A stretch of DNA of 64,000 bases from Myxococcales bacterium (lineage in GTDB: Bacteria; Myxococcota_A; Polyangia; Fen-1088). Position 1 is the first letter of the stretch; each line of letters opens with the position of its first letter. Under the pieces are notes generated by a model. It did not search any database. It saw only the letters and a program-made list of their open reading frames with translations, and was not told the DNA's origin. Location of the stretch: positions 1-64,000 of the forward strand of contig PLNW01000093.1 in the NCBI GenBank assembly GCA_003142855.1, given 5' to 3'. Position numbers and translations under genes: made by a program. This document shows, in pieces, positions 17,332-24,872 of the stretch.

Positions 17332-19149
17332 GTGCCTTCCTTGCTTCGCCTCGGGAAGTACCAACTAGACGGCCGGCTCGGGCCCGAAGGAGTCGTCGAG
17401 AGCTACCGCGCCCACCCGGCTGATGGTGGTTCCCGTGCAGCAGGCGACGGCGAGCCGTTCGTGGTCAAGCTGCTGCGTGCGGGCCGCGTGCAGCGGCAGG
17501 CCTACCCGCGACTGGCTTCGCGCTTTCTTGCGGCAGGCCGGCGGCCGCTGGCCATTTCACCTGCGCACTCGGGTCGGGTATTCGACGTCGGCGAAGAAGC
17601 GGCAGGCGTTTTCGTCGTCTCGGGCTGGGTGGCCGGCGTGGATCTCGTCGGGCTGGTCCAGGCGGCTCAGCAGCAAACAGCGCCTGGCCGCACGGGGGTG
17701 GACCCCGCTGTGGTCGGCGTGGTTGGCGGTCAGATGGCGCGGGTGCTCTCGCTCGCGCACGCGGCCGAGCCGCCTCTTTTCCATCTGGGTCTCTGTCCCG
17801 GGAACGTCCTGGTCACGCCCGCGGGCGAAGTCGTGCTGCGGGATTTCGGCTTGTTTGCATCCGTGCGCGGGCTGGTCGACCACCCCATCGAGAAGTGGTT
17901 GTTCGTCGCGCCGGAACTCGTGGGTGCGGCGATCAGCCCCAACGCGCTCGCAGGCGGCGCGGCTGCGGATCTCTATTCTTTGGGCGCTCTCTTGCACTTC
18001 CTCGTCGGCGGAAAGCCTCCGTTCGAGGCGCGATCGCTGGCAGAGCTTGCGGACCGCATGCGGGAGCCTGTGCGCGAACTGGTGGGCGTACCGGCCGCTC
18101 TCAGCGCGGCCATCCGCGCCCTGACCGCGCGCGATCCCGAGGACCGACCTCGCGGCGCCCGTCTGTTGAGCGAATCGCTGGCAGGCCATCCGGCCCCGGC
18201 CGAGGCCGAGCCGCCTATCACCAGCAAGAATCTCGCGAGTGATGGGGCAGGGAGCGACGTGGCTGTCTTGGCGTCAGCGGGTCACGTGGCGGCTCGGCCG
18301 GGACGATCGGGCATCGCCTCTCGCGGCGCGGTCGCTGGGCACGGCCGCTCGGCGCGTTCGAACTGGCTCGTCGCTCTGGTGGCATTGCTCGGCCTTCTTC
18401 TTGTGACGGTGTTCGGCTTGCTTGCCTTCCGGCTGGCGCGGACCTTCGCTGCCAAGCGCGCCGCTCAGGGTGTCGCCATCGCACAGCGCCGCGCCGGCGA
18501 GACTCCGTCGGTCGAACCCCAACTCAAGTTGCCTTCACGTCAGCGCTCCCCGGAGTCGTGGCTGCCCGCTGTTCCCACCCCTTTGCCCGACGCGGGCGCG
18601 AGACGAGCCGCGGACGCCGCCTTGCCGCGGGCATCCGCGAGCGATGACATACCGGTGTTTCCGGCTGGGCGCTTCGTCGTCGAGGAATCGAACACCCCCC
18701 AGCCCCAGCGCGTGCCCAATCGCTTGTTCGTCGACACCCAGCCCCACGGCGCGCAGGTCTGGGTTGAGGGCGTTTGGAAAGGCAACACGCCGCTCGACCT
18801 GCTGGTCGGCGCAGGCGCCAAGCGGCTGGTGCTGGCGGCCGCGGGATACCACATGTTTCGCACGACCGTCGATGCAGGCGAAGGTACGCTGATCCGCCTT
18901 GCCCTGGAACCGGTAGCGGGCCCGGTGCGCGGCGACGCTTTTCTCAACGTGGTTTGTCGCACATCGGGAAGGTACCCGGTGTTTATTGACGAGGTCGAGA
19001 CCGGGCTGCTTTGCCCCGCCCACCTGGTGCCGGTGGCGGCCGGAACACACCGGGTGGGCGTGTTCGTACCGGCGGAGCGCAAGCTGGAGGCGGTGGAGAT
19101 CACGGCTCCTGCCGGCCCCAAGCCGCTCGATGTTCATCTCGCGCCGTGA
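17332..19149 (+). CDS. Transmembrane pseudokinase with PEGA domain
   Basis: The 605-residue protein has a Ser/Thr-kinase-like domain (about 5-285), a proline/alanine linker, one transmembrane helix (about 345-369) and a C-terminal PEGA domain (about 470-540) facing outward. The ATP-site Lys is kept (K46 in FVVKLL) and DFG is kept (D171), but the catalytic loop reads H151-L-G-L-C-P-G-N, so the HRD aspartate and the following lysine are lost. Activity is therefore doubtful and an ATP-binding sensor or scaffold is more likely. Family knowledge places such kinase-PEGA proteins in myxobacterial envelope signalling. The start GTG at 17332 is supported by the upstream -10; an open frame continues further upstream. 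It is divergent from the Ehr-like operon and convergent with the pilus-tip gene. Confidence 0.8.
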   Translation: MPSLLRLGKYQLDGRLGPEGVVESYRAHPADGGSRAAGDGEPFVVKLLRAGRVQRQAYPRLASRFLAAGRRPLAISPAHSGRVFDVGEEAAGVFVVSGWVAGVDLVGLVQAAQQQTAPGRTGVDPAVVGVVGGQMARVLSLAHAAEPPLFHLGLCPGNVLVTPAGEVVLRDFGLFASVRGLVDHPIEKWLFVAPELVGAAISPNALAGGAAADLYSLGALLHFLVGGKPPFEARSLAELADRMREPVRELVGVPAALSAAIRALTARDPEDRPRGARLLSESLAGHPAPAEAEPPITSKNLASDGAGSDVAVLASAGHVAARPGRSGIASRGAVAGHGRSARSNWLVALVALLGLLLVTVFGLLAFRLARTFAAKRAAQGVAIAQRRAGETPSVEPQLKLPSRQRSPESWLPAVPTPLPDAGARRAADAALPRASASDDIPVFPAGRFVVEESNTPQPQRVPNRLFVDTQPHGAQVWVEGVWKGNTPLDLLVGAGAKRLVLAAAGYHMFRTTVDAGEGTLIRLALEPVAGPVRGDAFLNVVCRTSGRYPVFIDEVETGLLCPAHLVPVAAGTHRVGVFVPAERKLEAVEITAPAGPKPLDVHLAP

Positions 19150-19153
19150 TGGA

Positions 19154-22100
19154 CTACTCGAGAACTTCGGTCCAGTTGAAGCGTGAGAACTGACCGGAAT
19201 AGGGCGATGCCTGCACCGCACTGCCTGCGCTGATCGCGTCCGGCAGGAAGGGCGTGACGTCGTCGAACGTGGTGGTACCGCCGAACACGTAAACGCGGCC
19301 GCCTATGATCACAGGTGAGGTGGCCGGGTTGGTGCTCTGGACCTGGTAGCCGAGCCGTTCCGTGACTGCGTTGGACGTCATTTGGTGGATGGTCAGATAG
19401 GTACTACCCGTGCTGCATACGTTCGCCGGGGCGGCGTACCACATGGTCACCACTTCGAAGCCATTGCCATCGGCTTTCAGTATGCCCAGCGGTGTCGAGG
19501 TGGGCCGCGCGGTGGTCGGCATTTGCGTGTCGCAGACCACGGTGCCGTCGGTTGCCAGGTGGGTCACGGCGCAGATCTGGTTGGTTCCCGTGGTGAGCAC
19601 GATTGGACCACCCGTGCCCCACGTGGTGTCCTTGACGACGGCCGTGATGTTTCCATTGCTGTCGGCTTGCGCCAGCTCCTTGGCGAAGATCATCTGCGAC
19701 GCCGGGAGGCTGATGGTGTCCAGGTCGAGGTTCGAGTTGGTCACCTGGACCAGGTAGATTTCGTGCGCGTGACTGGAGGCCACGCTGTCGCGGTCGAGTT
19801 GCACCACCGTGGGTGAGAAGTGCAGCGGTTGGTTGCAGGTGAAGTTGTAGGCCAAGCTGAGGCCGCCGGCCAGGGTGTAGCGCCACAGCTGTCCCGCCGT
19901 GTCGCCGAAGTAGGCGGCGACGAGTTTGTCGTTCTGGCCCTTGGCAAAGTCACGCGCGGTCGCCACGTCGGTCAGCGCCGCGTATTCCTGGGTGCAGGTG
20001 GCGCCCGGCGACACACTGTTGGTCGCGATCACATTTCCGGTGATAGCCGACGCCGTGACCAGGGTGCGCCCCTGGGTTGTGCTCCCGTCCGACACGGCAT
20101 AGCCAGAGGTGAAGATGAGACGGTAGTCGTTGAGACTGGTGGTGTTGTTGAGCAGGAACGCGGGCAAGGAAATCGTGTCGCCCAGCACTTGGTTGTAGGT
20201 GTCTGCGCTGGCGCCGACCCCGGTGTGCCATTGCACGGTGACGGGAGGGTCGTTGAGTGCGTTGGTTCCGAACGGGTTGGTGACATCAAGCATGAAGGTC
20301 TCGGCCCCGCCGTAGCCCTCCGGCATCAGGAGCAGGGTTTTCCACACCGCCGTGCTGTCGTCGGTGCAGCCCGAAACGCACAGGCTCTTGACCTTGGGCG
20401 AGTCGGCCAATCCGAAGATATGATTGTAGGGGTTGAGATCCTGTCCGCCTTGCGCGTACAGCCTGCGCAGATTGGTGAGGAAGTCGGGCGGGATGAAGGC
20501 GAAGGCCTCGCTACCAGCGGCGTAAGTGGTGGTGCCTACCTTGGTGTCCTCCAGGAAGAACGCGTGCAACATCATGTCCGACGAACCCACGTAGATGAGA
20601 TGGGGCCGGTTCATGTACTTCAGGAAGAAGTTGTGTCCGCCCGGCAGCGCCACATCGCCCGGGCTGGCCACGTCGATCGGTGTCGAGTTGACGATGGCAC
20701 CCAAGATCGCAGGGTTGTTGGAGGAAGGATTTCCCAGGGCCCACTGTGCCACGGCCTGGGCTTCATCCGAGGTGGCGCCCAGGCCCAGCGCAGCCAGCGC
20801 CGCCGCGTTGGTGATGGCCCCGGTCGAGGCGTTGACCTGGATCTTGACCATGTTGGTGCCGTCCCAGGTGTAGACCCTGCGGTTCATCCAGTTGGCGGTA
20901 TTTGAGAGCTGCGTGCCCGCGTCCCAGGCCAGCACCGGCGCGGTGCCAGCGACGTTGTAGGCGTACAGGTGTCCCTTCCAGGAAGGAAACTCCATGCGCG
21001 AGTCGAGCGCGTACTTGCCCTCGACAACGGTGATGGCTTGCTGGGTGCCCGCCGAGGTGCTGCCGGCCGAGGAAGAATAGTTGCCCTGAATCGCGGTGTA
21101 GACCGCCAATTGCAAGGCGTCTTCAAGCTGGTCTTCACTGGTGGCAAAGAAGGCAGCCCCGGAGCCGCCGGCTTTCGCCACGTTGTTGTTGGCCACGGCA
21201 GGCGGGCCGGCACTCACGTCGCCCGAGAATCCCACCACAAACACCGTCACGCCCAGGTTGTGCTTGAGGTCGTACGCGGCCAGCACCGTCTTGCACTTGC
21301 AGCCGGCGGTGGCCGGGTTGTCGGCGGAGCAGGGTGTATCGTCGCAGATGTTGTTGCCCTGGCTGTCCACGTCGCCCGGCCCGTTAGCTGCGCCGTCGGT
21401 GATGAGCAGCATGAAGTTGGTGCGACAGGAAACCGGATCGGCCGGTATGGTGAGCGGTGGGTTGGCGCTGGTGTAGCCATTCTTGACCGCCTTCATGTAG
21501 TCATAGGCGCTGGTCTGCGGGGTCTTGGCCACGTCGTTTTCCAGGGTGCAGCCCGTGGGCGTGCCGTAGTAGGTAATCAGCCCGCCGTCTGCGGCGTAGG
21601 CCATCTGGGCAGTGATGGCTTGGGCTGCGGCCAGGGCATTGGCTAAGCTGTCTGAGGTATCAAGGAAAGGCGCAAGCTGCGTGTCCCAGCGCCCGCCGCA
21701 GCTGGCGCTACAGGCAGAGCCACAATTGGCCACGCTGATTGGCGGAGCGGCGCCACCGTTGTAGTAATTGGTCAGCGGCGTGTAGTAGGTGTAGTTGGTG
21801 CCATTGACAGTGATGTCGTGGCCGTCATAGGTGTCGCGCACGAGCAGGGTTGACGTCGTGGTCTGGGTGGTTCGGTCGTACTGGTAGTAGCTTCCTTGGT
21901 AGTCCCCCCAGCCCAGGTTGTTGGGCATGTTGCACGAGTCGCCGCAGTAGTCGACGTCATACCGGGTCCAGGCCGAGTGGCCGGTGCGCACGCGGTAGCG
22001 ACTGTCAGCCGTCGCTCGCAAGGTCATCTGGTGGCCGGAAATCGTGCAAGTGGCAGAGGGGCCGCCTATTCCAGTCTGGCGGTTCCAGGTGTAGCAGCCT

Positions 22101-23491
22101 GCCTTGCGCAGTTGGTCCTCGGTCTCGTAGTCGGTCTCGGTGTTCGTCGAGCCGGTGCTGGTGACCTTGTAGTAGGGGTAGTAGTTGTCCTGCCAGAAGG
22201 TCATGAGACCGAAATTGACCAGTGGATAGTTGTCCATCACCAGCTTGCTGATGGCGCGTTTGGCGATCACCGTGCGCGAGGTGGCGGGCCCGCACAGGTC
22301 GCCGCTGCCGCAGTCGGAGTCCTGGGAGCACACGACCTCGGAACTCCGGCACATGCGGATGGGCCCGGCTGTCCCGTGCGTGTTGGATACGCAGGTGTCA
22401 GTCGCGCTGGCCGGCAACTGGCAGTTGTTGGCGGGCGGCAGGTTGCAGGTGTTGGTCGGGATGGAGCAGGTGTTGGTGGTGGCCGTGCACTTGTTGTCAT
22501 TGTGTATGGTGCACGTCGCCGACGGCAGATTGCACACATTGGGCGTGCCGGTACACTGGTTGAGCGGCGGGGTCACGCACTTGTCGTTGCCGTGGCAGGA
22601 ATTGCTGTTGTTGCAGAACTTGAGATGGTTGGTTGGTGGCCAGTTAGAGGTGTCCCCGTAACAGATGTTGCCCGAATACACGACGCAGGTTGGTTGGCCG
22701 GTCGCCAGCCCGCAGGAATCGCCGCTGACCTGGCAGAGCATGTTCGAGGGGCAGTCGCTGGTTTGGCTGCAGCCTCCCCTGGGGGTACTGCCTTGCGAGC
22801 AAGTTCCGCCGCTGGTGACCAGGGGACAGGTGCTGGCGGCCTGGCAGGTCTGGCTGCTTTGGGTCGAACAGGTACCGATGTTGGGACAGTAGCTGCCGGG
22901 ATTGGTGCACAGGACGTTGGTCCCGTACTTGCAGTAGCCGACTGACGCGCAGGCAATCTGGGCACTGCACGAGGCGTTCGTCGTCGTGCAGGTACCCATC
23001 TGAGTCGGGCAGGGCGAGGTGGCCGTGCACGACCCGCCGGTGTAGGAGCAGACGCCAGGGTCTTGGGCGCAGTCATTGTTGCTGGCGCAGATGGTGATGT
23101 TGTCCTCCGAGCAGTAGCCGTGACGGCAGTCATCGTCCGACAGACAGTTGCGCGTCGTCCAAGCCTTGCAGAGCCCCAGCAAACCGCCCTGGCGGCAGTT
23201 GACGCCGTTGTCGCAGTCGACGCCGCACTCGGCGCTGTTCTGGAACTGGCCGCCCGGCACGCCGTTCATCGAGCCCGAGGTGTCGAGCACGATGAGCATG
23301 TTGGCCTTGCGGATCTGGCGCTCGATGACCACCAGTGGGTTCACGCGGGCATCGGCCAGCTGTGGTGCCGCAGTCCAGGTCAGCGCTGTGGCCACGGCAA
23401 CCAGGACAAAGAACTTCGTCCTTGGCCGGGTGGCACCCTGGCCTGCGAAGGATCTCACGCGACGAACCATCGGCAGAAGGGCGAGCTTCAT
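19154..23491 (-). CDS. PilY1-like VWA protein with large Cys-rich insert
   Basis: The 1445-residue protein has an N-terminal signal peptide and a VWA fold opening with the MIDAS motif DTSGSMN near residue 70. Strand 1 is followed by an unusually long Cys-rich region (roughly 85-370, many CxxxxxxC pairs and short CSIPTNTCNLPP-type repeats) before the VWA fold resumes at IAKRAISKLVM. The C-terminal half resembles the PilY1 beta-propeller (LIYVGSSDMMLHAFF, YFGDTAGQLWRYTL). PilY1 proteins cap type IV pili and act in adhesion, retraction and mechanosensing; no other pil gene is in the window. ATG 23491 is chosen because the signal peptide starts there; GTG 23506 is possible. Confidence 0.85.
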   Translation of the reverse strand: MKLALLPMVRRVRSFAGQGATRPRTKFFVLVAVATALTWTAAPQLADARVNPLVVIERQIRKANMLIVLDTSGSMNGVPGGQFQNSAECGVDCDNGVNCRQGGLLGLCKAWTTRNCLSDDDCRHGYCSEDNITICASNNDCAQDPGVCSYTGGSCTATSPCPTQMGTCTTTNASCSAQIACASVGYCKYGTNVLCTNPGSYCPNIGTCSTQSSQTCQAASTCPLVTSGGTCSQGSTPRGGCSQTSDCPSNMLCQVSGDSCGLATGQPTCVVYSGNICYGDTSNWPPTNHLKFCNNSNSCHGNDKCVTPPLNQCTGTPNVCNLPSATCTIHNDNKCTATTNTCSIPTNTCNLPPANNCQLPASATDTCVSNTHGTAGPIRMCRSSEVVCSQDSDCGSGDLCGPATSRTVIAKRAISKLVMDNYPLVNFGLMTFWQDNYYPYYKVTSTGSTNTETDYETEDQLRKAGCYTWNRQTGIGGPSATCTISGHQMTLRATADSRYRVRTGHSAWTRYDVDYCGDSCNMPNNLGWGDYQGSYYQYDRTTQTTTSTLLVRDTYDGHDITVNGTNYTYYTPLTNYYNGGAAPPISVANCGSACSASCGGRWDTQLAPFLDTSDSLANALAAAQAITAQMAYAADGGLITYYGTPTGCTLENDVAKTPQTSAYDYMKAVKNGYTSANPPLTIPADPVSCRTNFMLLITDGAANGPGDVDSQGNNICDDTPCSADNPATAGCKCKTVLAAYDLKHNLGVTVFVVGFSGDVSAGPPAVANNNVAKAGGSGAAFFATSEDQLEDALQLAVYTAIQGNYSSSAGSTSAGTQQAITVVEGKYALDSRMEFPSWKGHLYAYNVAGTAPVLAWDAGTQLSNTANWMNRRVYTWDGTNMVKIQVNASTGAITNAAALAALGLGATSDEAQAVAQWALGNPSSNNPAILGAIVNSTPIDVASPGDVALPGGHNFFLKYMNRPHLIYVGSSDMMLHAFFLEDTKVGTTTYAAGSEAFAFIPPDFLTNLRRLYAQGGQDLNPYNHIFGLADSPKVKSLCVSGCTDDSTAVWKTLLLMPEGYGGAETFMLDVTNPFGTNALNDPPVTVQWHTGVGASADTYNQVLGDTISLPAFLLNNTTSLNDYRLIFTSGYAVSDGSTTQGRTLVTASAITGNVIATNSVSPGATCTQEYAALTDVATARDFAKGQNDKLVAAYFGDTAGQLWRYTLAGGLSLAYNFTCNQPLHFSPTVVQLDRDSVASSHAHEIYLVQVTNSNLDLDTISLPASQMIFAKELAQADSNGNITAVVKDTTWGTGGPIVLTTGTNQICAVTHLATDGTVVCDTQMPTTARPTSTPLGILKADGNGFEVVTMWYAAPANVCSTGSTYLTIHQMTSNAVTERLGYQVQSTNPATSPVIIGGRVYVFGGTTTFDDVTPFLPDAISAGSAVQASPYSGQFSRFNWTEVLE

Positions 23492-23506
23492 TGAGAACAC
23501 GCACAC

Positions 23507-23682
23507 CAGGGGCTCGCACCTGCGCGCGCAGCCCGTGAAATATTTTGTGTGCTCTGAGTAGTAGTCTACATTACTAGAAATACAGTTGCAAATGTCTTTA
23601 AAAGATTGCCGGTGGCCTTTGCCTGGGACTGGGGCAGGGGACAGGTCTTCGCTGGCCGGCGGCAGACACCAGGCGAGGATGG
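23507..23682 (-). other. AT-rich spacer upstream of the PilY1-like gene
   Basis: Roughly 23540-23610 is markedly AT-rich compared with everything around it. It holds the likely promoter of the pilus-tip gene and separates it from the end of the ACT-domain gene. No gene is visible. Confidence 0.5.
23563..23591 (-). promoter_or_regulatory. Sigma-70-type promoter of the PilY1-like gene
   Basis: On the minus strand TTGCAA (23591-23586), a 17-nt spacer and TAGACT (23568-23563) lie in an AT-rich patch. A start near 23556 would give a leader of about 65 nt. Confidence 0.5.
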
Positions 23683-24234
23683 CTATCGGGCTCGGCCCTT
23701 GGCTTCCAGAGCGGTCTCTACCAGCTTGATCTCGACCATCAGATCGCTGGCCATGCGCTCCAGTCCGGCGCGCAGCCGGGCCACGTCAGCATGAGGTGGC
23801 AGCCGGACGCGGGTCTTGGCGGAGAAGAGCATCTCGCCCGACATGGGAGCGCTCGAACGATTGGTGGCTAGCTCCTCCACGTTGGCGCCGCTGCGGGCCA
23901 GGATCTGCGAGATCTCACGCACGATCCCGGGCCGGTCGAGCCCGACCAGTTCCAGGTCCATGGTGCGCGCCTCGTCCGCCGCGGGTTGCTCGCTGCTGTC
24001 GCTGGGCTCGGCGACGACGCGCAGACCATGCTCCTGCAAAGCAGCCAGCGCGGCGGAAAGCGGCACCACCTGCGCGGCCGGAACTTCGACGCGAAGAATG
24101 CCAGCAAACTTCCCGGCCAGATGGGCCATGCGGCTTTCCAGCCAGTTACCCCCATGGCCCGCGATCACCTCGGCCACCGCCTCGACCAAGCCGGGTCGGT
24201 CAGCTCCGATGAGTGTGAGAACCAAATCGGGCAT
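23683..24234 (-). CDS. Tandem ACT-domain regulator (GcvR-like)
   Basis: The 183-residue protein consists of two ACT domains: residues 1-85 (LVLTLIGADRPGLVEAVAEVI) and 92-175 (MDLELVGLDRPGIVREISQIL). The repeated DRPG-[LI]-V turn is the amino-acid-binding site of ACT domains. The layout matches the GcvR family, which regulates glycine cleavage genes in E. coli through protein contact. Here no gcv gene is nearby, so the ligand and target are unknown. It starts 1 nt after the stop of the acidic-protein gene, so both are co-translated. Confidence 0.85.
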   Translation of the reverse strand: MPDLVLTLIGADRPGLVEAVAEVIAGHGGNWLESRMAHLAGKFAGILRVEVPAAQVVPLSAALAALQEHGLRVVAEPSDSSEQPAADEARTMDLELVGLDRPGIVREISQILARSGANVEELATNRSSAPMSGEMLFSAKTRVRLPPHADVARLRAGLERMASDLMVEIKLVETALEAKGRAR

Positions 24235-24235
24235 C

Positions 24236-24712
24236 TCAAACCTTCAGGTGAAGGGCCACATGCTTGTCCAGCGCCTCGCCACAGGCGTCGAACACGAGTT
24301 GCCAGATGTTGCGGAGTTGGGCTTCGATGACCGTGCCCTCCTCGGTGTCTTCCTCTTCATCTTCTTCGTCGGCGTCATCCTCCTCGTACTCGTCATCCTC
24401 GATGGACAGCTCTTCCTTCATTTCTTCCAGTGTCTCGGACAGGGAAACCGCGGAGGCCACGCGCAGGTCGCCCACGTGCAGGCGGCCGTCGAACTCCACC
24501 GGCAGAAAGATGTCGGCCGCCATGTCGTGCGCCTCGAGGCGGTCGAGAAATTCGGTCATGGCGTCCTCGGGCAGGCGTTTGGCGATGGTATGCGTGGTGC
24601 GATCGTCGATGGCCGCCAAGCGGGCGCCGGCCTGCTCCACCAATTTGTGGAGCGCCTTCATCTCGTCATCGTCAAGGCGATCAGAGAGGGGACCGAGCTC
24701 GATTTCAGCCAT
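24236..24712 (-). CDS. Acidic protein of unknown function
   Basis: The 158-residue protein has a helical N-terminal half (about 5-85), a very acidic stretch (about 103-130, almost all Asp/Glu), and a helical C-terminus ending in LDKHVALHLKV. No family is recognised. ATG 24712 (MAEIELG) is preferred, with ATG 24718 two codons upstream and a longer frame to 24781 also open; neither start has a clear ribosome binding site. The acidic stretch could bind metals or basic proteins, but this is only inference. Coupling with the ACT protein suggests a joint role. Confidence 0.65.
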   Translation of the reverse strand: MAEIELGPLSDRLDDDEMKALHKLVEQAGARLAAIDDRTTHTIAKRLPEDAMTEFLDRLEAHDMAADIFLPVEFDGRLHVGDLRVASAVSLSETLEEMKEELSIEDDEYEEDDADEEDEEEDTEEGTVIEAQLRNIWQLVFDACGEALDKHVALHLKV

Positions 24713-24760
24713 CTGCATACGGTGCCGCAGCCAAAGCCATCCGTCAACGTCCCGTAATGT

Positions 24761-24795
24761 TAACGTCGCGTTTACTCGCAAGCTGCGATGATTCT
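24761..24795. repeat. Copy A of a 35-bp dispersed intergenic repeat
   Basis: This stretch begins TAACGTCGCGTTT and ends GATTCT. It matches 30544-30578 in the guaB-guaA spacer at 30 of 35 positions. It lies in the divergent spacer between the acidic-protein gene and glnD. Confidence 0.6.
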
Positions 24796-24834
24796 CGCTG
24801 GAAGCCGAACCTGCCTCGTGAGTGATTCATCCGG

Positions 24835-24863
24835 TCGACATTCTTGCATCCAACGGATATGGA
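24835..24863 (+). promoter_or_regulatory. Promoter of glnD
   Basis: TCGACA (24835-24840), a 17-nt spacer and TATGGA (24858-24863) lie 9 nt before the ATG at 24873. This predicts a nearly leaderless transcript and excludes the GTG at 24822 as the start for that transcript. Confidence 0.45.
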
Positions 24864-24872
24864 TTCGCCCCA

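Noticed and set aside
17332..19149. An active Ser/Thr kinase
   Set aside because: The catalytic HRD aspartate and the following lysine are replaced.
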